A DNA stretch of 64,000 bases from Epiperipatus broadwayi (Eukaryota; Onychophora; Udeonychophora; Euonychophora; Peripatidae): the NCBI GenBank assembly GCA_028023455.1, contig JAQFVV010006722.1:124001-188000 (forward strand). Reading direction: 5' to 3'. This document shows, one piece after another, positions 43,520-53,499 of the stretch. Position 1 is the first letter of the stretch, and each line of letters begins with the position of its first letter. The position numbers were made by a program, and so were the translations under genes. A model generated the notes under the pieces. The model was not told the origin of the DNA, made no database searches, and saw only the letters and a program-made list of their open reading frames with translations.

Positions 43520-43960
43520 TTATCAATCTACTGCAGGATGAAGGTCTCTCCAAGTTCCATCTATGTTTTCTGATTTCTAGACTCTCTTTTCCACAAGACT
43601 ACCATATGCTTTCTTGTTTTATCCATCCATCTCATATGGGTTTTTTCTGAGTCTTTTACAATCTCTTGGAATCCAGTTTAACTGTCCCTTTATTATCAAT
43701 GCTTTCAGAAATATGTCTAGACCAATTCCACTTCAACCTTTTAATTTTTTTCAATGATGTCAGCAACACCTGTTTGTTCTCTTACCCATGTATTTCATTA
43801 TCGATCTCTTCTTATTATTCCTAATATCCATCTTGCCATACTTCTTTGAGTGGTCTGAAATCTTTGTTCTTCTGTTAAGTGTCCAAGTTTTGGATTCATA
43901 AGTAAAAACTGGTAAAACACATTTATTAAAAATCTTTTTCGAACACATAGGCATACTTTC
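43520..43960 (-). pseudogene. RTE C-terminal region relic
   Basis: KKIFNKCVLPVFTYESKTWT (43954 down) matches the widespread C-terminal block C.LPV.TYG.ETWTL of these elements. Later patches resemble W.RHI..S.DN and the ending RRNLGETF-like, where a W..L.E..I block is usual. It ends near 43530, close to the element's 3' end. I could not locate a 3' repeat tail or target duplication. Confidence 0.75.
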
Positions 43961-44079
43961 TTTTAATATTAAGTTATTTCTATCAAAAGCATTCTAACCA
44001 AGTTTAATTCTATGATTAATTTCTTCCATTATGTTTCAATCTGTAGTAATAATCTGACCAAGATATTTGTAACTGTTAA

Positions 44080-44960
44080 CTTCTTCTAACTCATCATCAT
44101 CAATATTTATTTTCATCTTCTGAGAAAATCCATTAAACATTACTTGTCTTTTTAACATTTATCTTTAGTCCTACTTTCTTAACATTTCATCTGATAACTT
44201 TTGCAACATTTCCTGAAGCTCTTAAGCATTATTTGCAAAAACAACTGTATCATCTGCAAAATCTAAATGACTTAGATAATCTCATTTACTTTTATTCCTT
44301 TAGTTATCCATTTTAATTCACAAAATACTTCTTGCAGCACTGCTGTAAAAAGTTTTGGAGATATGGAAGCACCCTGTCTTACACCACAATCAAATTGGTG
44401 CTGTTGCATTTTTATAAATATTTTTTAGAATATGACAATATCCTGGGTATCTACTTTGATGATCCAAATGCCTTCTCATAATCTACAAATCCAACTCATA
44501 ATGGCAACTTAGAATAACTGGTCTTTTCTATAACTTTTCTTAATATTTGGATATGATCCACTGTACTAATACCTCTTTTAAATCCAGCTTGTTTTTTTTT
44601 TTTGGTTGGTTGAAATCTAAAGTTCTCTGTCAAAGAGTTATAATTATCTTGGTACTGCAGTCTTCCAATCATCTGGTACAACTTTATCATTTCAACATTT
44701 GATATATATCTTTGTCAAAAAAAAATTTATTTCTTCACCTACTTCTTTTAAGATATCAATTCAACATTCCCTTGAGCTTTTCCCTTCTTCATAAATTCAA
44801 TTGCATGACTCACTTCTTCATTTCAAACCCTTGGGAATTCAGAAAATATAATAGTTTTAGGAAGTACTTGTTAATTATTACTATATAATACTTGATAGAA
44901 CTCTTCTACACATTTCATGATGTCATCTCTCTTATTAGTAATTGTTCCATCTTTTTTTCT
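44080..44960 (-). pseudogene. RTE reverse transcriptase relic
   Basis: Blocks in order: CNRKKDGTITNKRDDIM, CVEEFYQVLY, EVSHAIEFMKKGKA, NDKVVPDDWK, then KKQAGFKRGISTVDHIQILR (44496-44690 frame; usual QAGFR.G.ST.DHI), a palm region with CGVRQGAS, and KVGLKINVKKT. The central YADD-type motif is not readable in one frame. It matches LINE RTs of the RTE group. Confidence 0.8.
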
Positions 44961-45379
44961 ATTGCAAAATAATTTTCCTACCAATACCAAAATATTGTTT
45001 ATACTCTTGAGACTTTTCTTTTCTATAGCTTTCCTTGCTAGCTCATGATTATATTTTCTAATATCATTATTAATTTTTTTTCACACTTACAAAATTTGAG
45101 ATACTTAATCTTTCTTAATGCCTTATTTTTATATTTTTTCGTATTTCTTTTTTCTTCATAAATTCTCTAGTCTCAGTAGAAATTTTATTGATCAATTGCT
45201 GCTTTTTCTACCAGCTATCTTTGTTTCCATTTTTAAAAATGTATCAGTTATTTTCTTATTAATTTCATTCAAATCTGAATCATATTCAAAATCTACTAAT
45301 ACTTGAAACCAATTTACAAGTTCTAATTTAAATTCATTAAAATGTTTCTGAAGATTAGGAATATCAACTGTGAATATTG

Positions 45380-46130
45380 GTTTTTCTTAATAATTTTTGT
45401 CTCTCTACTTTTACATTAACATGAATCTTACATCTCACTAATTGATAATCACTTCCTATGTTGAATTTATTAAGAACATTACAATCTTGAAATACATATT
45501 TTCTGTTAGTCAAAATATAATCAATTCTGCTGTACCTTCATTTGGATGCTTCAATATCCATTTCCATTCAGCATTTTTGTCAAAAATAAATAAATAATAA
45601 TATAAAGGTTTTTTTTTTTTCTGCAAACTTCAAAAGTTTATGACCACTCATTTCTATCACCATAAGCACATTTACCTAAAGTACTTTCATCTTTAAATTG
45701 TTTACCAATTCTAGCATTAAAGTCTCTCATAACAATTTTAAAATATTATTTGGTCTGATCAAAAGCCCTTTATATATCCATATAAAAATATTCTATTACT
45801 TCATCACTATTAGAACTTGACATAGAAATCTGAGTTATCTGCATTTGGTATCTGCTATTAAGTTGAATAACTAACCTTGCCACTCTGTCTGATACACTAT
45901 CAATCTCCACAATGTTATTCTTTCACTTTTTATTTATAATGAATCTTACTCCACTTGTACTTTCAATATTTGGGCTTTTATAGTACAGTATATGCTCACT
46001 TTTTAAATTAATTGTCTCTTCACTTTCTCTTCTAACTTCATAAAGTCCAATTTAATATGAGACAGTTCTTTTTCCAGTTCTTGAAATCTTCCTTCACTTG
46101 AAAGTGATCTGCAATTATAAGTACCTAAAT
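45380..46130 (-). pseudogene. RTE endonuclease (APE-like) relic
   Basis: The domain that nicks target DNA. Peptides include YNCRSLSSE and QELEKELSHIKLDF at the start, DFMKLEEK, ARIGKQFKDESTLGK near the middle, DRNEWS, and the end NQLVRCKIHVNVK, where SDHRLV is usual. The start TYNCRSL matches the first strand of the fold. At least several frameshifts and stops separate these blocks, and the catalytic SDH appears as NQL, so it is dead. Confidence 0.8.
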
Positions 46131-46489
46131 GAAAGATTGTCATCAAATAACCCCTGGATCTGCAATCAGGAGATTCTTAGCACTCTCTAGCTTCAGCTGC
46201 CAACTTCTGCCTTGACTGACAACTTTACAGCCTCCTGGAAATAAGGGCCATGACTTATTTTTGTCTGTCCTGTGATTGCAACTATCTATTAGCAAGAATT
46301 TTTTTTTTTTATTTGCACACATATTTATTCTGCCTTCAAGAAAACTTAACTGATATTTCAGGAAAGGGCTATCACGCAACCGAGAAGAAAGATTATGGTG
46401 TTTTTTGATTTTAAACTCGGAGGTAAAAATCCAATAAACTCACCATACAGGTTAATGCGTGTTGGTGAGCAGCCCTTCCATGTTTGTAT

Positions 46490-48500
46490 AATATGTGAAT
46501 GATCACATAGTAATAACAGCTGCAACGACCAGAACATATAGAGATGTCATTAGTAATTTGCCCTGCATGTGGACTGACAGAAACTCAGACTATAACAGTT
46601 TAGCGAATAATACTAATAAAAATATATATTATGTAAGAAATATCCGTAATAAACCTTGTAATAATATACATATAATAATATACATTATATGTACTAAAAT
46701 AAAAAATCATATAACTTACAATACTAGCCAAAATAAATAAATTTTATTAAAATTCTTGTTACTACTAACACTGAAAAAAAGTTACGTTTGAAATAATATT
46801 TGAAAGTATGCATCTTCTAATGGAAAAATATTGAAAATAATAAAAAGGGTGGAGATTGCTTAAGAAGGAAATTTCAAAATGTAAAAGAAATTGATTAGAT
46901 CCGTACTGCTTAAAGTAGGAACAGTGGGAAAATGTTGAAATTAACTTGAAAAGTAAGACAAAGAGAAGTAAAAGAAAGAAAATTAAAAAAATTAAGAAAA
47001 TGAAGGGGGGGGGTGCTTGATGGAATATAACTGATATCGATGTTTTCTTTTTTTAAAACTTGAGATTATACATTAAATTTTCAATTTTTAAATTATTTAC
47101 TGATTTAACATTGTTATAAATATAAAAAATACTGAAATTATTTTTAGTTCTTGGAAATTATTATGAAATGATTTAATATAATAAAAGTAGATGTGAAACA
47201 AATTGATTATTCTCGTTTATCCACCAGAAGTCTAAACTATCCGAGATGCGACTACAATAAGAGGAGGCTTTTATTATTGTCTCTCAGCAGTGAACTCACT
47301 CGAGCAAGTTTTTAACAAGAGGATTTTTTTTTAATGATAACAAAAAAAGAATGATAATGAATCTGCTGAAGACTGAAAATTATGTAAAGTAAAATAAAGT
47401 AAACCTTAAGCTCCACCTCAGGGTTAATGACTCACGTGACTTAAATCTGCAGCAGCTGTCTATTTTCTGTGAGTTATTAGTGTTATTATTTTTTATGGAG
47501 GTAGCAAATAAAATATATTAAAATAATACTTTATTTAATAAAAATCATATTATTTTTTAAAAATAAAAGTACCTTTTTGACTAATTTTGGCTTTTTTTTT
47601 AATCCGCCAAAAAAAAATTATGCTAGAATTAAGTATATGCATACTAACTGACATAAATAAATAAAATGCGCACATACACAACTATAAATACAAAATTATT
47701 ACAATTTAATCTAAAAGTGCCAAACTTTCTGCTCTCACATCTATGACATTACTTCCCCCAGATAAATACCTTACTGATTGTTCCTCATCACTTATTAGAC
47801 TAGAAATTGCCACATCATTTTTAGGCCAGACAGATGTTCTTTCAAGGGAAAAGAATACTAAATCTAAAGAGACCTATATTAAAATCCCAAGTTATGATCG
47901 TGGAACATGGATGCATGAACCGTTGTTCCATAGAATCATTAAAATAACAGTAAAATCTAAGTTCGGAGTTACATGGGGCAACCATATATCTATCAAGAAA
48001 TTTTGATTTAGCCATAACTAAAATTGGGCACTATTTTTTAATCTTGCATATAATTTGATGGTGTTTAGAGTTTAGCTTCAAAACAGTAAGAATTCATCAC
48101 AAGAATAGTTTCTTCTTTAATACATCAACGAAATAAATGAATCATTACCTAAAAAAATTAAGTCTCAACTACTTGAAGAAAAAAAAATTGTTTTCAGATC
48201 GTAGGTATGCTACATTGTATAATTTAATAAACCATCCTTAATTAATCATAAAGATAAATGAAAAACAAATCTATAATAATTTTACATTAAAATAATACTT
48301 ATATGTTTTTAATTGCTTGGGAGGTCATATGATGGTTGAGAATCAAAATGATAGATAGAATATAATATTTGCGTTCAATTAACAAAAGGCAGACTTTTAT
48401 TTTATTCAACTAATAATAAATTCATAAACTTTTAGCTCAGGAATCTATCATTCTACCAATTTTCATACAGCCCAAATATATTTATTATATTTGGTCCTAC
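46490..48500. other. Intergenic; unassigned richer patch at 47210-47480
   Basis: The patch 47210-47480 has more G and C than its surroundings and contains ACTCACGTGACTT, a palindromic E-box (CACGTG). No reading frame or repeat partner was found. An 87-codon frame at 47743-48006 is less biased in composition than most frames here but has no motif I know. A G-run of ten lies at 47007-47016. Confidence 0.4.
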
Positions 48501-48507
48501 ATAAAAG

Positions 48508-48600
48508 TGCCCGCAGTTTGGTGCACTGGTAAAGTGGATTGATTCAATTGTTGAAGATCTGGTGCTCAACCTTCTTATGGATTCCCAATAAAAAAATTTC
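48508..48600 (+). mobile_element. Possible tRNA-derived SINE fragment
   Basis: GTTTGGTGCACTGGTAAAGTGG resembles an A-box region (given here as GGTGCACTGGTAAAGTGG). A TTCAATTGTTGAA hairpin sits at the anticodon position and GGTGCTCAACC at the B-box position, and an A-rich stretch AATAAAAAAATTTC follows. No second copy in the window and no clean target duplication, so the call is tentative. Confidence 0.35.
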
Positions 48601-48639
48601 ATTCATTCATTTTTGATTATTATCAATATATTGTAAGAA

Positions 48640-50300
48640 GAATGACAATTTAGAATAAATTTTTACCTCATTCTCACATATTTTCCTTCTTAGAGTTTTT
48701 GAACTTTTTTAGAACCATATCTTCTAATAATATATCCAAGATCCAGTTCATTCTTTTAATTCTTTTAGTGATGTCAATGATACTTTTTTAAATTCTTCTA
48801 TTCATTTATTTTGCTTTTGATTGCTTTATATTATGTTGGGTGACCTAAAGACTATGAACTGATCTTCTATTAAGCATCCAAATCTCAGATCCTTATGTAA
48901 GCACAAGTTCATTTAATAAATAATTTTTAAAAATGTTAAGTTATTTCTATTCAGGTCATAATTCTATGACTAATTTCATCCATTGTGTTTTTATCTAACC
49001 AAAGTATTTGTAGTTTCTTTAGATTTATCATTTGATAACTCTTATAGTATTTCTTAAAGTTCTGAAGTGTTATTTGCGGAACATAACACCATCTGAAAAA
49101 TTTAAGATTACTTAAATATGCACTATTTTTTTTCCAGTTCCCCATTTTAATCCTCAAAATAATTTCTGTAAACTCACAGAAAAAGTTTTGGAAATGTGAA
49201 ATCACTTTATTTTACATTTTGACAAAATATTTTTCAGAATTTACAATACTAACACCAGCAAACTCTCCATACAGTAGAGCCACCCAGTGCAAGCCAGAGT
49301 AATCGATGGATGCCAGAAAGTTAGTGCATAAAATTCCTATTCAGTGTCTACTCACTCAATATCCCCAGACTAGTTTCTAGCTTGTCACTTTCATCAAATG
49401 AGAAGCCTTGGATCTGAGAATACTGCATCTAGATCTTAGGCATCTATTGATAATTATGGTTTGCACTAGGTAATACTACTGGACGGGGAGTTACTGGCAT
49501 CTTCACTTGTGTAGCCATAGAAAATAGAGGTCATGTGATATTTTGCTGCTTTGAATTTACAATATTATGATCTACACTTGATTTTTTTTTAATCACCACT
49601 AAAATTCTTTCAAAATCAAATGCCTTTTTATAAACTACTAATCTAAAAGCATAGTGGAAAATTATACTCATTAGTCATTTCTATAATTTTTCTTGAATTT
49701 GGATACAATATACTATATTTAAAATTCTTTTAAATTCATTTTGCTTTTTTGGTTGGTTTAAGTTCAAAGTTCTTTGTGAAAACACTTAAAAATTTTGTAT
49801 AGAACTGACAAGAGACTGATACGATTGTAATTAATATGTTTATTTTCAACTTTCTTAGGTATCTATATCACTTATCATATGCTCTATCTTATTATACACA
49901 CATTTAGTATATAATTTTGTTAAAAAAAATTATATTTCTTTAATTTTTTTTTTTTTAATTTCTGTAATAATTTATTATTTTTCTGATTTTTTAAAATGTC
50001 TATACATTTAATTTCATGTCTCATTTAAAATACATGGCATTTTAAATTATATTCTGGTAATTCTTTGAGAACTTTTCCAATGCATCATAATTGTTTTGTT
50101 TTTTTAGTAATAATATCTTTTTTTTTTCTTTTTTATTGCTAAAACAATTTAATCAATATTGAGATGTTGTTTTACAGTTCTTATGTTTTTGTTCTCTTCT
50201 GTAGCTTTTCTTATCATTTCACAACATTATTTTTGTATGTCATCATTAATTATTTTTTCATCATATGATAGAATATTAAATATTCAGTTAATTACATAAA
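48640..50300 (-). mobile_element. RTE-type LINE copy 3, RT region, interrupted by F4
   Basis: Minus-strand match to the RT and C-terminal region of copy 2. Examples are CATCTGAAAAATTTAAGATTACTTAAA (48-50 percent of positions readable by eye as the same text as 44250-44275), CCCATTTTAATCCTCAAAAT and AAAAAGTTTTGGAAATGTG. The frame is destroyed. F4 (49251-49552) splits it. The upper part (49560-50300) continues with AATCAAATGCCTTTT and TTGCTTTTTTGGTTGGTT, matching 44470 and 44585. More decayed than copy 2. Confidence 0.6.
49251..49552 (-). mobile_element. Family F retroposon, copy F4, nested in RTE copy 3
   Basis: Flanked by a 14-bp duplication with one mismatch, GAATTTACAATACT (49237-49250) and GAATTTACAATATT (49553-49566). 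Minus orientation: 5' end ATCACATGACC at the right, 3' end GGAGAGTTTGC at the left. It contains a diverged inverted pair of about 50 bp (49266-49317 and 49439-49490), so its 3' segment is present in both orientations, as in F2 but much older. Confidence 0.8.
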
Positions 50301-50879
50301 ATTATCATAGTTATCATGTAATAAAAGTTTGTATATTTTGTTGATAGATGGCTTTGTGAGCCAATAAGTAATGTGAGAGAATAGATACATAGAAACTAAT
50401 TTAAAATGTATCTAAATTATAATATTAAATTTTTTAAGTTAGACAATCTTAATTTGATTTTCAAATTTGCAATTCTACATAGCAACTAAACTAATGCCAC
50501 TATAACCATTAAATGTACATGATTTCATAAATACACTTCACATTATCGTAATACATATCAATATTATTAGTTATAATTGCAAAGTATATTTTGAAAAATG
50601 AGAAAAAGTCTCACATATCATACTGTAAATATAAAATTGAGTGAAAGTGAGAAAAATATAGTTAATTTGTCTACAAATATTTCACTATTGCTACTAAAAT
50701 ATACTGGGTTTTCCTGAAGATTTGTGATGACGGTGTTTTAGTTTTATTTATATATTGGACTATTTTTATCATCTAATATGAGTATTGAATGTCTTTAGAA
50801 AAATTTTGCTTTATTTAAATATTCCAAATACATTCAACTGTTAGTAATAATACTTCAAACATGTTAGTATATGCACAAT

Positions 50880-50913
50880 GTTTCAAAAAGTATTATTCTC
50901 CCCTCTTCTTCAG
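50880..50913 (-). ncRNA. hammerhead-like core, PLE-C3 (best in family C)
   Basis: Minus strand: CTGAAGA (50907-50913), AGAG...CTTTT as stem II around a purine/AT loop, and GAAAC (50880-50884). CUGANGA and GAAA are both intact, and GTGTC lies upstream as a possible cleavage-side sequence. Stems I and III were not resolved. It follows the tRNA-like segment by about 25 bp. Confidence 0.45.
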
Positions 50914-50937
50914 ATGTTGCTGGCCTGATCAGTGACA

Positions 50938-51027
50938 CTACTAGCATGGGATTCAAACCTGGGTCATTAGATTCTTGAGTATTGAATTTTAAGGTAACAC
51001 TCTAACCAACTGAACCATCCTGCCAAA
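50938..51027 (-). other. tRNA-like segment within PLE-C3, A and B boxes visible
   Basis: Minus strand: TGGTTCAGTTGG (51006-51017) fits the RNA polymerase III A box, and GGTTTGAATCC (50949-50959) fits the B box except for one base. They are about 46 bp apart, slightly longer than in a plain tRNA. GGTTAGAGTGTTACCTTAAAA follows the A box. An acceptor stem is not convincing. C1 and C2 have the same segment in the same place, so it belongs to the PLE family and is not a chance SINE insertion in this copy. Confidence 0.55.
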
Positions 51028-51256
51028 GGCAACAATCAGTAGAAATTTCGTATACTTATCTCCACTTTTTGTAAGAGCAAAGTTGTTTAGTGGTTTTCAT
51101 ACATTATGTATCATCACACTAGGTTCACTTATGAGATTATTTGCCATTGTCATGTGAGTAGTTTCTTTAAATCTTCTTCTTTGTACATTTTCTTTTCTGT
51201 CTAATATTTTTGTATTTTCCCAATTGAACATATGTTTATACAGTCGTATGTATGTG

Positions 51257-51355
51257 GAATATTTAAATAAAGTTAAATTTTTCTAAAGGCATTCAATACT
51301 CATGTTAGATGATGGAAATAGTCCAATATATAAATACAAACTAAAATATATTGTG
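51257..51355 (+). mobile_element. PLE-C3 inverted partner, 3' tail only
   Basis: GGAATATTTAAATAAAG at 51257 through ATAGTCCAATATATAAATAC matches the reverse complement of about 50730-50825 nearly base for base. It joins the 5' truncation of the minus copy within about 7 bp, repeating the head-to-head design of families A and B. Confidence 0.65.
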
Positions 51356-51359
51356 TTTA

Positions 51360-53375
51360 TTGTCAATCAACACAAATATTGTTTTTGTGACATTGAAACA
51401 ATTACTAGTTAATGGTTAATATTTTTTAATTTGTTATTTATTTTTAATAAAAAAAAATGTTTATATATTTTTGAGATTACGATCATTTAATTTTTCTTCA
51501 TAAATAGCAAATTAAGGTAATCCCTCTACATCCACAATCTTTTTGTCATGCCATTGGGCAGTATATGGTATAGCTTTTTACCCCTCATAAATATTATATT
51601 ATGTTGCATTTTGTCTCATAACTGTCAATAATAATAAAAAATTATGAGCTCACTTTTTATCTCATAAATGCCAAGAACAAAAAAAAACTATTCTGCTTCA
51701 TGATGATAAGGCCAATGAACATTCTATGATGTTGCTTTTTATGCCTTATGATTATCAAAAACAATTCATGGTTGTCAAAAATATTGAACATTATATTGTA
51801 ATGTAATATCAAGGCCAATGAATTCTATAGGGCATGTAACTATATTTCTTGTGATTTCTAAAAACCATTTCTGTTACTTGGATATTATCCATGCTATCAA
51901 CCTAAATAATTGAATGTGTCAAAAAGTGTCTTGTATTCAAAACAGTATAATATAAGCATGTTTAGTTTAAATATTTGAGAATGATCTCATGTCACATTTC
52001 CTCCAATTGAAAATTGTATCAGAAACTATCATTAAGTTGACTTCTAGCATCCTACTTATTTCTCTATGCAGTTTAGCCCAGTGGAAGAGTGATAAACAAG
52101 AAAGAGCTAAAGGTGTCTGAATTGAAGGTCAAGCAATTATTTTGGGTGTTCAAATGTAACATGATTATTTGTGAAACTAAACATTTGATTATTATTCATA
52201 ATCAAATAAAATCTCGATGTAAAAAAAGCTTGTTAGTAAAATCAAAATAAGAATTAATTATTAGTTTATTGGAATTTAATAATACTAGTTCATATTATTT
52301 CTATGCATTTGTTTCTGTAGAAGTTTTTTATTGCCTAAATAATGTATTGATATAAAAATAGATGGTCTAGTTGAAAAATAAATTTAGACATATGTATATC
52401 ATGTTAATATTTTAGATCTATGGAATACATTATAACAATGCAACATAAATTCAATGAATTTAATACAAAATGCAGTAATCGTGATTACATTTAAAATATT
52501 TAATTCAGCCAATACATTGTTTAGGCACCATTCATCAACCCTGTATAAAAATTCATGGAACTTCTAATACCCAGTGTTGAAATTAATATTATGACTGGAA
52601 CTCTGAATGAATCCTTCCTTATCTAGTACATTAAGATAAAATGCAGTAAAACATATAATTATTGCCCATGAAAAGATGAAATGAATTAATTATTTTCTGT
52701 AATTCACATTTATTATATGCAAGCGATATATATCAAAAAGTTATGTTGTATTTATAAATCATATATAGAAGGTTAAATTTTTTATTGAACTTATTTTTTT
52801 AACAATTTACTTTTAAAAATTTTAGATTTTGTTCATCTTACTTTTAATCTTATCTTTCCTCATAGTCTTACCATTGATTATTTGTTATTGTGACTTTCTG
52901 AAGGTGAACTCATGATCAATGACTGTAAGAAGATGAAATAATAACTCAAAAGTTTTGTTGTAATATCTTAATAAATAGTTTTACATCTATAATGCTCTGG
53001 CATATAATATTTTGACAGTTTTAGCAATTTGCACAACTAAAATAACGTGTCAAAGAACATTCAGTTGCTTTTTTTTTTTTGGTCTAAAATATAACTGCTA
53101 ATAATAAATAATGAGCATTTTGGAAGTCTAAATAAAGTTGTATGTGCATCTGATAATTAATAATTTTTTCAAACTTATATGCACTAAATGCAAAGCTACT
53201 CTCATTTATTTTTAAGCTGGGAAGTTTGAATGTTTATTGTTATAATTAATAAATGTTTTAAGCAGAAAGTGTTATGTATTTATCTGATTTTAAATGTTAT
53301 TATTCATTTATTAATGTGAAAAAACACTCATACAGAGTTTAAATATAAAATTTAATAATATGTATTGTACAAAGT
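51360..53375. other. AT-rich region without recognised gene
   Basis: No motif-bearing frame, repeat partner or terminal repeats noticed. Confidence 0.4.
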
Positions 53376-53379
53376 ATAC

Positions 53380-53489
53380 TTTTTTTTTTTTTTAAAGTGT
53401 CATAGCATCGGCCGGGACGCGAACCCGCAACCCGGGCAACTGCCTGCTAATGCAATGCAGTCGTGCTGACCTCTCGACCACCAACGCAA
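53380..53489 (-). mobile_element. SINE copy S5, GC-rich and well preserved
   Basis: Minus-strand SINE with a run of about 14 T on the left (reversed A tail), then GTGTCATAGCATCGGCCGGG, and the head CTCTCGACCACCAACGC on the right. Its many CpG sites (CGCGAACCCGCAACCCGGG) have not decayed, so it looks young. Flanks AAAGTATAC and CAAGTTATAC give an imperfect target duplication. Confidence 0.8.
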
Positions 53490-53499
53490 GTTATACATT

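Larger units (their letters stand above)
43500..46480 (-). mobile_element. RTE-type LINE copy 2, near full length, decayed
   Basis: Order on the minus strand: leader (46480-46140), endonuclease (about 46130-45380), linker (to about 44960), reverse transcriptase (about 44960-44080) and C-terminal region (about 43980-43530). All domains of a single-ORF RTE element are present in order, but frameshifts and stops occur throughout, so it is inactive. It is the reference copy for the fragments at 13500, 23150 and 48640. Confidence 0.85.
50716..51250 (-). mobile_element. PLE family C, copy C3 (5'-truncated)
   Basis: On the minus strand: end of the GIY-YIG relic (51250-51030; ATTAGACAGAAAAG, TGGCAAAT, matching C2), a tRNA-like segment (51027-50938), a hammerhead-like core (50913-50880) and a tail ending ATAGTCCAATATATAAATA at about 50740. 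The tail also occurs on the plus strand at 51257-51355, so the copy is head to head with a tail-only partner. Confidence 0.7.

Noticed and set aside
47743-48006. 87-codon frame as a gene
   Set aside because: Its composition is more protein-like than its neighbours, but no motif, repeat partner or flanking exons were found.
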